Both the position numbers and the translations under genes were made by a program. The notes beneath the pieces were generated by a model. It was given only the letters and a program-made list of their open reading frames with translations, was not told the origin of the DNA and ran no database searches. A DNA stretch of 64,000 nt from Pseudomonadales bacterium (GTDB lineage Bacteria > Pseudomonadota > Gammaproteobacteria > Pseudomonadales > Pseudohongiellaceae). Shown here one piece after another: positions 28,484 through 36,608 of the stretch. Each line of letters opens with the position of its first letter. Within the stretch, counting starts at the first letter, position 1. The stretch covers positions 1 through 64,000 of the forward strand of contig JAJDSZ010000090.1 of NCBI GenBank assembly GCA_022827425.1. Direction: 5' to 3'.

Positions 28484-30562
28484 ATGCAGCAGCGCGATTC
28501 CGATCTCGTCGAACCCATAGTCCCGGTGGAATTCACGCCGCCGAAAGGCGACGCCCCGGGTTTCGTCTTCCGCTGGCGCTGGCTCTACGGCGCCGTTGCC
28601 GCATTCGCCGCCCTCAGCGGTTTCGCCGCCTGGTTCGTGCTCACCGCCAGATCGGTTTACATCGAAGTGGAGCCCATCACCGCGGAAATCGAACTCAGCG
28701 GCGGCCTGAGCTTTCAGGTGGGCCCCCGCTATCTGCTGCGCGGCGGCGAATACCAGTTGCGGCTCAGCCATGCGGGCTACCACGACCGGGACATCGCCCT
28801 GATGGTGGGGGAAGACGCCGCGCAAACCCACGAGTACGCGCTGAACCCGCTGCCAGGCAGGATTTCGATAAGCAGCGGCGAGCTTGCCGGCGCCCGGGTG
28901 AGCATTGGCGGGGCTGATATCGGCGCCACCCCGGTGACCGACGCCAGCGTGGAAGCCGGCGATTACGAACTCCTTGTCAGCCTGGACCGCTACCTGCCAT
29001 ACCGCGGTGAAATCCGCGTCGAGGGCCGCGAAGTCGAACAGCAATTCGCCGTGGAGCTTGAACCGGCCTGGGCTGAAGTGAATCTGCGCAGCCAACCACC
29101 CGGCGCCGAAGTGCTGGTGGATGGCGAAGCCGCCGGCCAGACGCCCCTGCTTGCGAAAATCCTCGAAGGGCGGCGCTCCCTGACCCTGCGCCTGCCGGGG
29201 CATCAGGCCTGGCAGCAGCGCATTGCACTGCGAGCCGGCGAAGCGCTGGAGTTGCCACTGGTGAACCTGCAGCCCGCCGATGGCCTGGTCTTCATACAGT
29301 CGAACCCCTCCGGCGCCAGCGTCACCGTGGGCGGCGAATTCAAGGGCCTGACCCCGGTGGAAGTCAGCCTGCCGCCGGGCCAGCGCCATGAATTCACCCT
29401 GATTCGGGAAGGCTACCACTCCAGACGCGTACCGCTGGAAATCCGCCCGGACCAGCAGCGCGATCTGGAAGTGGAACTCGAGCCGGTGCTGGTGGCGGTG
29501 CGGGTGGAAGCGGAGCCGCCAGACGCGGAACTCTACGTCAATGGCGATCTGGCGGGTTCCGCCAACCAGACCGTGGAACTGCCGGCGGCCAGCCAGAACA
29601 TCGAAATCCGCAGCAATGGCTATGTGCCCTACGCCACCGAATTCATTCCCCGCCCCGGTCTCGACCAGGTCATCCGCGCCACCCTGCAATCCCTGGAACA
29701 GGCCCGGCTGGAAAACATCGCCGTGGTGACCAATGCCGCGGGCCAGACCATGAAGCTGTTCTTCCCCGAAGGGCGCAGCTTCACCATGGGCTCCTCGCGC
29801 CGGGAAGCGGGGCGGCGACCCAATGAAACCCTGCGGGAAGTCAAGCTCCAGCGGCCCTTTTATCTCGCCGAAACCGAAACCACCAATGAACAGTTCCGCC
29901 TGTTCGCGCCGGAACACAGCTCGGGCACCACCGCCGGCATGACCCTGGACAATGCCAGCCAGCCCGTGGTGCGGGTGTCCTGGCAACAGGCCGCGCTGTT
30001 CTGCAACTGGCTCAGCGAACAGGAGTCGCTGGCGCCTTTCTATCGGGTCGGCAACGGCCAGGTGACGGGTTTCGACCCGGAATCCACCGGCTACCGCCTG
30101 CCCACCGAGGCCGAGTGGGCCTGGGCCGCCCGGGTGGACCCGGAGGGCAACAGCCTGCGCTATCCCTGGGGCGATTCGCTGCCGCCCCCGCCGCGTTCGG
30201 GCAATTTCGCCGACATCAGCGCCCGCGCCTTTCTCACCCTGGTGCTGCGGGATTACAACGACGGCGAAGCGGTAACCGCCCCGGTGGCCACTTTTCCGCC
30301 CAATCACCGGGGCCTGTACGATCTCGCCGGCAACGTCGCGGAATGGATACATGACTACTATGGCTCGGTGGGGCTGAGTGGAAACGCGCCAACCGACCCG
30401 CTTGGCCCCGAATCCGGCGAATCCCATACCCTGCGCGGCTCAAGCTGGGCCCATGCTTCCATTACCGAAATGCGTCTTTCCCACCGGGATTTCGGCACCG
30501 AACCCCGTTACGATACAGGCTTCCGGGTGGCGCGTTATCTGGAAGAGGAGAATCAGGAATGA
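28484..30562 (+). CDS. PEGA-repeat membrane protein with C-terminal SUMF1/FGE-like domain
   Basis: A 692-residue protein: a cytoplasmic tail, one membrane helix (about 34-54), about five PEGA-type beta repeats (60-410; for example VNLRSQPPGAEVLVDGEAAG and VFIQSNPSGASVTVGGEF), then a SUMF1/EgtB/PvdO-type domain (about 425-690) with RLPTEAEWAWAARV, YPWGD, GLYDLAGNVAEWIHD and DTGFRVAR. The active cysteines of true formylglycine-generating enzymes are not at the expected RGGSF...C position (it reads LRGSSWAHASITEMRLSHR), so it is probably a binding rather than catalytic domain. The ATG at 28484 was preferred to a TTG two codons upstream. Confidence 0.86.
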   Translation: MQQRDSDLVEPIVPVEFTPPKGDAPGFVFRWRWLYGAVAAFAALSGFAAWFVLTARSVYIEVEPITAEIELSGGLSFQVGPRYLLRGGEYQLRLSHAGYHDRDIALMVGEDAAQTHEYALNPLPGRISISSGELAGARVSIGGADIGATPVTDASVEAGDYELLVSLDRYLPYRGEIRVEGREVEQQFAVELEPAWAEVNLRSQPPGAEVLVDGEAAGQTPLLAKILEGRRSLTLRLPGHQAWQQRIALRAGEALELPLVNLQPADGLVFIQSNPSGASVTVGGEFKGLTPVEVSLPPGQRHEFTLIREGYHSRRVPLEIRPDQQRDLEVELEPVLVAVRVEAEPPDAELYVNGDLAGSANQTVELPAASQNIEIRSNGYVPYATEFIPRPGLDQVIRATLQSLEQARLENIAVVTNAAGQTMKLFFPEGRSFTMGSSRREAGRRPNETLREVKLQRPFYLAETETTNEQFRLFAPEHSSGTTAGMTLDNASQPVVRVSWQQAALFCNWLSEQESLAPFYRVGNGQVTGFDPESTGYRLPTEAEWAWAARVDPEGNSLRYPWGDSLPPPPRSGNFADISARAFLTLVLRDYNDGEAVTAPVATFPPNHRGLYDLAGNVAEWIHDYYGSVGLSGNAPTDPLGPESGESHTLRGSSWAHASITEMRLSHRDFGTEPRYDTGFRVARYLEEENQE

Positions 30563-30849
30563 CCCACCCTGGCAGCAGGCTGATATTGATTCTTGCGCTG
30601 TTGCTGGCCGGAGCAACCGCGGGGCAGGTTTTCGCCCAGCGACAGGATTCGGACGAACAACAGCAGGGAGAACAGGAACAGGCGCAAGCTGAAACCGGAC
30701 AGCAAGGGGCAGCGCAAGACGACGACTCCCTGACGGGGGCAGCCGAAGCCGAAGAAGAGCAAAACGGCGAAGACGGCGAATTCGAGCGCTTCATTCCCAC
30801 CGAGCAGGTCTCCCGGGACCTGGGCGTCTCCTTCCCCGCGGATATATAA
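30559..30849 (+). CDS. Small exported acidic protein with C-terminal FPADI motif
   Basis: A 96-residue protein: signal peptide (1-26, ATAGQVFAQ), then a Glu/Gln/Asp-rich low-complexity stretch, then FIPTEQVSRDLGVSFPADI as its last 19 residues. The same C-terminal pattern (F-x-P-S/T-E...S-R...V-x-F-P-A-D-I) ends the first vWA protein of this cluster, so it is likely a docking or sorting tag. The start overlaps the stop of the PEGA-SUMF1 gene (ATGA), so the two are coupled. No family name is known to me. Confidence 0.8.
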   Translation: MTHPGSRLILILALLLAGATAGQVFAQRQDSDEQQQGEQEQAQAETGQQGAAQDDDSLTGAAEAEEEQNGEDGEFERFIPTEQVSRDLGVSFPADI

Positions 30850-30850
30850 C

Positions 30851-31666
30851 ATGAGACAGGGCCTGCTCAACCAGACGCTGTACCAGTTGGCTGCGCTGAT
30901 TACCGCGGTGATAATCGTCCATGCCATTTATGTGGCGATCATCCGCCCCAACGCCGACTTCATCCAGCAGCAGCAGGCCCAGCTTCAGCAGGCCGACCCG
31001 GACTATGTGCCCGAGCGCTCGGTCTACATCATCCTGCGCAATGTGGAGCAGGAAACCTGCATCATCCTTTTCCTCTGGGCGCTGTCGATCATCGGCCAGA
31101 AAACCGTGACCACCATGCGCGAGCGAAGGCTGCTCGACCGCACACTGATTCCGCTCGCCGAAGGCATGAGCATCCTTCCCGAAGACGCCCGCAACTATTC
31201 CCGGCCGGTGCAGGGACTGCCCGGGAAGGAACGCGAAAGGCTGCTGCCCAGGGCGCTGCTTGCCGGCCTGCATCGCTTCCAGACCACCCGGGACATCCAG
31301 GACGTGTCCAACACCATCCGCGACACCTGCGACACCGAAGCCGACCGCATGGAGACCGAACTCACCATCGTGCGCTACATCGCCTGGGCGATTCCCTCCA
31401 TCGGCTTCCTCGGCACCGTGCGCGGCATCGGCACCGCCCTCGGCCAGGCGTATCAGGCGGTGGCCGGCGATATCGTGGGGGTGACCCAGAGCCTCGGGGT
31501 GGCCTTCAACTCCACCTTTGTGGCACTGGTGGTGAGCATTCTGCTGATGTTCCTGCTGCACCAGTTGCAACTGCTCCAGGACCGGCTCGTTCTCGACTGC
31601 CAGAACTATTGCGACCACCGCCTGCTGCGGCGCCTGCAAGTACCCGACCAGGAGCCGCGGTCGTGA
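30851..31666 (+). CDS. MotA/TolQ/ExbB-family proton channel subunit
   Basis: A 271-residue inner-membrane protein with a first helix at about 12-30, a long loop, a second helix (LRNVEQETCIILFLWALSII), a large cytoplasmic domain and two C-terminal helices. The signatures are SIGFLGTVRGIGTAL (TM with the LGTV threonine) and GVAFNSTFVALVVSILLMF, matching the two channel-lining helices of TolQ/ExbB. It should form a proton-conducting pentamer. No ExbD/TolR gene is adjacent; instead two vWA proteins with an ExbD-like helix follow. It begins two bases after the upstream stop codon. Confidence 0.88.
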   Translation: MRQGLLNQTLYQLAALITAVIIVHAIYVAIIRPNADFIQQQQAQLQQADPDYVPERSVYIILRNVEQETCIILFLWALSIIGQKTVTTMRERRLLDRTLIPLAEGMSILPEDARNYSRPVQGLPGKERERLLPRALLAGLHRFQTTRDIQDVSNTIRDTCDTEADRMETELTIVRYIAWAIPSIGFLGTVRGIGTALGQAYQAVAGDIVGVTQSLGVAFNSTFVALVVSILLMFLLHQLQLLQDRLVLDCQNYCDHRLLRRLQVPDQEPRS

Positions 31667-33012
31667 GTCGTGTGGTCATCGAACTGAATGACCTTGCCCT
31701 GCAGGCCGGGTCCGAGGCCGGATTGCTTGCGGCAAGCCCCGGATTCGCCCTGTTGCAGGGAAAGGAAGTGTTGCTCGGCGCCAAAGCCGAAGCGCAGCAT
31801 CGGCTCTACCCCACCAGCAGTTACGACAAGTTCTGGCATGAGTTGAACATGGAGCCGCTGCATACCACCCGCGGCCGCATCCGCCATCATGCCGACCTCG
31901 CCTACAGCCACTTGCTTGCCATCGCCGAAGAGGCGGAAATCGACGGCGAAGTGATTCTTGCCGTGCCCGGGCATTTTTCCCGGGAGCAATTGGGGTTGCT
32001 GCTCGGCATAGCCGGCCAGTGCCCTTTCCGGGTCACCGGCATGATCGACTCCGCCCTCGCCGCCTCTGCGGCCGCCGAATCCGGGGATGAGCTGGTGCAC
32101 ATCGCCCTGCACCTGCATCAGATTCTGCTGACCCGGCTGCGGCGCGGCGGCGGCGAACTGGCGGTGGACAAGGTTGTGCCGGCGCCCCAGATCGGCCGCC
32201 GGCAACTGCTCGACGCCCTGCTGCGAATCGCCAATGACGCATTCATCCGCCAATGCCGCTTCAATCCCCAGCATGAAGCGGCGTCGGAGCAGCAATTGTA
32301 TTCCCTGCTCGCGGACTGGCTCGACTCAGCGGGCCCGGAACCGGGGAAAGCACGGGAAAGCCTGCAAATGGAGCTTGACGCCGACACAATGACTCATCGC
32401 GCAAAACTGCCCGGAGACCAGTTGCTCGCCGCCCTGACCAAGCCCTGGCGAAGCCTGCGCGCCGCTCTCGCCCCACTGCTGGAATCCCCGGCCACAGGCC
32501 TCCTGCTCGACCATCGGCTGGCGCATTTGCCGGGGTTCCACGCCGTTGTGGAAGACCTGGGACCCTTGCAGATTACCCGACCGGGGGCGGCCATCGAAAA
32601 CGTCTTGCGCCATGGGGATCAGATCACCGCCGGCGAAGGCGTGCGCCGAATCCGTTCGCTGACGCTGCATGAAGCCAGACAAGCGGACACGCCCGAAACA
32701 GCGCCGGCGACGCCCACCCACGTCCTGTTCCGCAACCGCGCCCTGCCGGTGAATGATCTGCCCCTGGTGAGCCAGGCCAATGGCAGCGCCGGAACATCTC
32801 TAGTCCTGGATATTCCGGGCCCGGCGGCAACCCTCGGTCGAATCGTCCTGCGCCAGTCCCGGGTATTGCTCAACTGCGGCGACAGCGAATTCCGCCTCAA
32901 CGACGCTCCGGTGACGGGAAGCCAGCCCCTGCAGCTCGGCGACCGGGTCCGCTTTCCCCAGGCCGCCGATGAACTGCTGCTGATCGAGGTGAGCGATGGC
33001 CAGCGGACGTAA
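31663..33012 (+). CDS. Hsp70/actin-fold ATPase-like protein with FHA-like tail
   Basis: A 449-residue cytoplasmic protein. Its first 200 residues carry an actin/Hsp70 pattern: VVIELNDLALQ (phosphate-1-like), VILAVPGHFSREQLGLL and TGMIDSALAASAAA, as in YegD/Hsp70-type folds, though the strict DxG phosphate motifs are degenerate. The end (RIVLRQSRVLLNCG...LQLGDRVRF) resembles an FHA beta-sandwich but lacks the clear GR-S-N-H set. The GTG at 31663 overlaps the ExbB-like stop (GTGA) and has AGGAG eight bases ahead, so the two are coupled. The family could be wrong; nucleotide binding is unproven. Confidence 0.72.
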   Translation: MSRVVIELNDLALQAGSEAGLLAASPGFALLQGKEVLLGAKAEAQHRLYPTSSYDKFWHELNMEPLHTTRGRIRHHADLAYSHLLAIAEEAEIDGEVILAVPGHFSREQLGLLLGIAGQCPFRVTGMIDSALAASAAAESGDELVHIALHLHQILLTRLRRGGGELAVDKVVPAPQIGRRQLLDALLRIANDAFIRQCRFNPQHEAASEQQLYSLLADWLDSAGPEPGKARESLQMELDADTMTHRAKLPGDQLLAALTKPWRSLRAALAPLLESPATGLLLDHRLAHLPGFHAVVEDLGPLQITRPGAAIENVLRHGDQITAGEGVRRIRSLTLHEARQADTPETAPATPTHVLFRNRALPVNDLPLVSQANGSAGTSLVLDIPGPAATLGRIVLRQSRVLLNCGDSEFRLNDAPVTGSQPLQLGDRVRFPQAADELLLIEVSDGQRT

Positions 33013-34210
33013 AAAGGCCCGGCGCGGCGTATCGCCGCTGAGCCTGGCGTTCCTCGACGTCATGTTCTGCGGCTTTGGCGCGGTGATCCTGATCTTCCTG
33101 ATTCTCGACCACACCTCCACGGTTTCCACCGTGGAAAGCAGCCCGGACCTGGAAATCGAGCTCAACATGCTGCAAAGGGAAATCGAGGAGGGCGTGGAAG
33201 GCAATCGGGAATTGCGCAATCTGCTGGCGGACCTCACCGAGAATTACGAGCGTGGCGAAGTCGAATCCGAACAATTGCGCGAGCAGGTGGAGTTGCTGCG
33301 GCGCGAACTCGAACTGCTGGAAAACAGCGGTGCCGACAGCGACCAGTTGCGCGACCGGCTGCTGTCCGACATCGAATCCCTGGAAACCCGCATCGAGGAA
33401 TTGCAGGCCCGGGAATTCGAGCGTTCGGGCAACAACGTGCGGCAGTATCTCGGGGACGGCAACCGGCAATACCTTTCCGGGATGTTTCTCGGCGGCCAAC
33501 GGGTACTGATTCTCATGGACACCTCCGCCAGCATGCTCGACGAAACCCTGGTCAATATCATCCGCACCCGCAACATGCCCGACGAACGCAAGGTGCTCGC
33601 GCCCAAGTGGCGCAGGGTGTTGCGGGCGGTGGACTGGATCACCACCCAGATTTCCGTTACCAGCCGCTACCAGCTCTGGAGCTTCAATACCGATGTGACG
33701 CCGGCGCTGCCGGGGGACGCCCAGGTCTGGCGCGAAATCGCCGACCGCGACGATCTGCAGGAAGCGGTGGACAATCTGCGCGCCACGATTCCCGAAGGTG
33801 GCACCAATCTGGAGCAGGTCTTCCGCATGGCCGCGGGCATGTCGCCGCCGCCGGACAATATTTTCCTCATCACCGACGGTCTGCCCACGGTGAACCAGAC
33901 TGGCCCGGCAAGCGGCCTGGTGTCAAATCGTGACCGGATACGAATGTTCGAGGATGCAAGGAAAGAACTTCCAGCCGGCATACCGGTCAATATCATATTG
34001 ATGCCGCTGGAAAGCGAACCAACGGCAGCATATGCCTATTGGGAATTGGCGAAAACCACCAATGGCTCTTTTATGGCGCCTTCCCGGGACTGGCCGCAGG
34101 AACAGAATTTGCCAGGGGAGGAGGCGCCAGCGGATGAGCAGTTCACGCGTTTCGACCCCAGCGAGGATCTGAGCCGTGGCAGGGAAGTTCAATTCCCCGC
34201 GGATATCTAG
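32996..34210 (+). CDS. Membrane-anchored vWA-domain protein with ExbD-like helix and C-terminal FPADI motif
   Basis: A 404-residue protein. The N-terminal helix (14-37) reads LSLAFLDVMFCGFGAVILIF, with D21 placed as in the ExbD/TolR and MotB proton-channel helices. A coiled coil follows (about 50-142). A von Willebrand A domain (about 165-360) has an intact MIDAS DTSAS (D175), the T in GGTNLEQVF and a distal D in LITDGLP. The last 19 residues (from F386) form the FPADI motif shared with the 30559-30849 product. AGGTGAGC precedes the ATG, which overlaps the Hsp70-like gene by 17 bp. It is likely the periplasmic effector partner of the ExbB-like channel. Confidence 0.88.
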   Translation: MASGRKKARRGVSPLSLAFLDVMFCGFGAVILIFLILDHTSTVSTVESSPDLEIELNMLQREIEEGVEGNRELRNLLADLTENYERGEVESEQLREQVELLRRELELLENSGADSDQLRDRLLSDIESLETRIEELQAREFERSGNNVRQYLGDGNRQYLSGMFLGGQRVLILMDTSASMLDETLVNIIRTRNMPDERKVLAPKWRRVLRAVDWITTQISVTSRYQLWSFNTDVTPALPGDAQVWREIADRDDLQEAVDNLRATIPEGGTNLEQVFRMAAGMSPPPDNIFLITDGLPTVNQTGPASGLVSNRDRIRMFEDARKELPAGIPVNIILMPLESEPTAAYAYWELAKTTNGSFMAPSRDWPQEQNLPGEEAPADEQFTRFDPSEDLSRGREVQFPADI

Positions 34211-34240
34211 GATATTGAATTGTGCGGATTTACGAGTGAG

Positions 34241-35224
34241 ATGAGACGCAAAAACCGCGAAGTCGAACAGTTCAGCATATCCTTCCTGGATGTGGCCTCC
34301 TGTGGTTTCGGCGCCATCATCATTCTGCTGATGATTACCAAGTCGGCGGCGCCGGAAACCGAGGCCCTCACCGAAACCCTGCCCGCGGGCGTCATCCAGG
34401 AGTTGCAGGAGCAGCTTTTCGCCATCCGCTCCCAAACCACCGAACTGCGGGAAGAAGTGAATTCCGCCGAGTCGCGCAACGCCAGCGTGCAGCAGCTCAA
34501 CGCCAGCCTGCGCAGCCAGCGGCAGGCCCTTGAAGGCGAATACGCCCTGGCCCGGGAACAGGGAGACGACACCACCGAGGAAATCGGCCAGTTGCAAATT
34601 GCACGGCAGTCGCTTACAGAAGAGATGCAGCGCTTGTTCGCCAACTCCCAGGTACAGGAAAGCAGTTATATCGGCGGCGTGCCAGTAGACAGTGAATACA
34701 TCATTTTCGTGATTGATACATCCGGGAGTATGTACAACTATGCATGGGGAAGAATGCTTGAAGTGATCGAGGAAACGCTGAATGTGTATCCTGAAGTCAA
34801 GGGAATTCAAGTGATGAACGATATGGGTGATTACATGTTCAATTCGTTCCGCAACCAGTGGATTCCCGACACGCCTTCGCGCCGGGTGCAGATTCTGTCC
34901 ACCTTGCGCACCTGGGACCCGTACAGCAATAGCAGCCCTGTGGAAGGAGTAATCAAGGCCATCGAAGCCTTTTATTCCCCGGACAAGAAAATTAGTATCT
35001 ACGTTCTGGGTGATGATTTTCAGGTGGGCGGTTCGATCGAGCAGGTATTGCGGGAAATTGACCGGATCAATGTAGCAGACGCCAACGGCAATCGCCTGGT
35101 GCGTATCCACGGAATCGGATTCACCGATACCGGAGCGGCTAGGCCAAACGACTACGCATTACTGATGCGCCAGATGACGCAGGATAATGGCGGCGCATTT
35201 GTCGCGTTGAATAGTTCAAGGTAG
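34241..35224 (+). CDS. Second membrane-anchored vWA-domain protein with ExbD-like helix
   Basis: A 327-residue protein with the same architecture as its upstream neighbour: basic N-terminus, helix (10-33) SISFLDVASCGFGAIIILLM with D17, coiled coil (about 45-135) and a vWA domain with MIDAS DTSGS (D159). The domain ends without an FPADI tail. The ATG at 34241 (MRRKNREVEQ) follows a purine-rich site and was chosen over a TTG seven codons upstream. Two similar vWA subunits next to one channel gene suggest a hetero-oligomeric stator or effector pair. Confidence 0.87.
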   Translation: MRRKNREVEQFSISFLDVASCGFGAIIILLMITKSAAPETEALTETLPAGVIQELQEQLFAIRSQTTELREEVNSAESRNASVQQLNASLRSQRQALEGEYALAREQGDDTTEEIGQLQIARQSLTEEMQRLFANSQVQESSYIGGVPVDSEYIIFVIDTSGSMYNYAWGRMLEVIEETLNVYPEVKGIQVMNDMGDYMFNSFRNQWIPDTPSRRVQILSTLRTWDPYSNSSPVEGVIKAIEAFYSPDKKISIYVLGDDFQVGGSIEQVLREIDRINVADANGNRLVRIHGIGFTDTGAARPNDYALLMRQMTQDNGGAFVALNSSR

Positions 35225-35269
35225 TAGGGTAGCCATGTGCATGATCAGGCAGGCGAGGTATTCGGAACC

Positions 35270-35878
35270 ATGGCAAATATCGTGAAGACAGTTTGCAGGA
35301 TCCTGCTGCCCGCGCTGCTGCTCAGCGCCTGCGGCGCCAGCAGCGTGGTGATCAGCGGCAGTTTCCCCACACCCAATATCGGCAAGCTCCCGCTATCCCT
35401 GGCGGTGGTCTACGACGACACCCTGGAGGAATTCACTTACACCGAATACAGCGAGACAGGCCAGGAGGAGTACCATATCCAGAGCGGCCAGTCCCATATC
35501 GAGCTGTTCAACGCCATATTGCCGGCGATGTTCGACCAGGTGGTCCGGGTGGACGCCGTGGAGGAAGGCGCCGGAGCCGGCGTGGACGCCATCTTCGTGC
35601 CCAATATCGAGGAGTTCCAGCTTGCCCTGCCGGCCAAGACCCGGCTCGACGTGTACGAGGTGTGGATAAAGTACAACATGCGGCTGCTCACCGCCGAAGG
35701 CGACTACCTGGCCGACTGGGTGCTCACTTCCTACGGCAAGACGCCCACGGAGACTTTCGTGAGCACCGAGACCGCCATCAACGCCGCCGCCATCGTGGCG
35801 CTGCGGGATCTGGCGTCCACCTTTGCGCTCAGTTTCGCCCAGGTGCCCGAGATCAGCGACTGGCTGGCGAGCCGATGA
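35270..35878 (+). CDS. Lipoprotein of the vWA/ExbB cluster
   Basis: A 202-residue lipoprotein with lipobox LLSAC (C21). The mature part has a beta-alpha pattern (LPLSLAVVYDDTLEEFTY, DAIFVPNIEEFQLALP, DYLADWVLTSYGKT) that resembles TolB-N/penicillin-binding lipoprotein-like folds, but no family is certain. The ATG at 35270 is preferred to a GTG 33 bp upstream because the signal sequence starts there. It and the next gene are similar in size and topology, so they may be a pair of outer-membrane partners for the complex. Confidence 0.75.
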   Translation: MANIVKTVCRILLPALLLSACGASSVVISGSFPTPNIGKLPLSLAVVYDDTLEEFTYTEYSETGQEEYHIQSGQSHIELFNAILPAMFDQVVRVDAVEEGAGAGVDAIFVPNIEEFQLALPAKTRLDVYEVWIKYNMRLLTAEGDYLADWVLTSYGKTPTETFVSTETAINAAAIVALRDLASTFALSFAQVPEISDWLASR

Positions 35879-35897
35879 GGCAGACGGAGAACATCCG

Positions 35898-36581
35898 ATG
35901 AATGCGCTCGAATTCCGCGAAACAGGCCAGGGCAAGGTGGGCGGGCCGCTGCTCCTGTTGCTGGCGCTGACCGCGGGATGCACCAGCACCACCGTGGACG
36001 AATTCCGCCAGGGCGACACCGGCATCGAAAGTCATGAATCCGTGGTAATCCTCGGCCGCCGCCAGGCCGGCAACCGGGAAACGAGTTCCGATTTCGTCGA
36101 ATGCGTGGGCGACCGCCTCGCCCAGGGCATGGACGGGCTCAGCGTGGTGCCCGAACAAGAGTTTCTCGACGCCATGTTCCCCTGGTTCGAGCCCCGCACC
36201 GCGCCATTGCAGCCCGAACACCTCGGGCGGCTGATGGTGGAGGAACAGGTGGCCCTCACCATGCGGGATTTCGGTGTGCGCTACATCATCTGGGTCGATG
36301 GTTTCACCGAGACGTTGAACCGGGTGGGCTCGATTTCCTGCACCGTCGCCCCAGGCGGCGCCGGCTGCTTCGGCTACGGCTCCTGGGAGGACGACGCCAG
36401 CTTCAATGCCGAAATCTGGGATGTGGAAAACTACAATGGCGTCGGCCAGATCAGCACCGACGCCACCGGGCAGTCCTTCATGCCGGCCATCGTGATTCCG
36501 ATTCCGCTCATTGCCCGGGTCGAAGCCAATGCCTGCCAGCGGCTTGGCGACCAGTTGAAAAGTTTTGTCATCGGAGGCTGA
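35898..36581 (+). CDS. Lipoprotein with a repeated extracytoplasmic domain
   Basis: A 227-residue lipoprotein, lipobox LTAGC (C28). It contains a conserved-looking core (VRYIIWVDGFTETLNRVGSI) and a disulphide-capable CTV...GCFGYGSW loop. GACGGAGA precedes the ATG. I do not recognise the family. Twenty-seven bases after its stop the M48 protease gene begins, and the gene spacing suggests one transcript from about 24.5 kb to 38.1 kb. Confidence 0.75.
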   Translation: MNALEFRETGQGKVGGPLLLLLALTAGCTSTTVDEFRQGDTGIESHESVVILGRRQAGNRETSSDFVECVGDRLAQGMDGLSVVPEQEFLDAMFPWFEPRTAPLQPEHLGRLMVEEQVALTMRDFGVRYIIWVDGFTETLNRVGSISCTVAPGGAGCFGYGSWEDDASFNAEIWDVENYNGVGQISTDATGQSFMPAIVIPIPLIARVEANACQRLGDQLKSFVIGG

Positions 36582-36608
36582 TACCAGCCGGATCGCGGGG
36601 TAGGCCAA

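Noticed and set aside
31663..33012. True FHA domain at the end of the Hsp70/actin-like protein
   Set aside because: Beta-strand pattern and LGDRVRF look similar, but the conserved GR, S and N-H residues are not in place; kept only as a resemblance.
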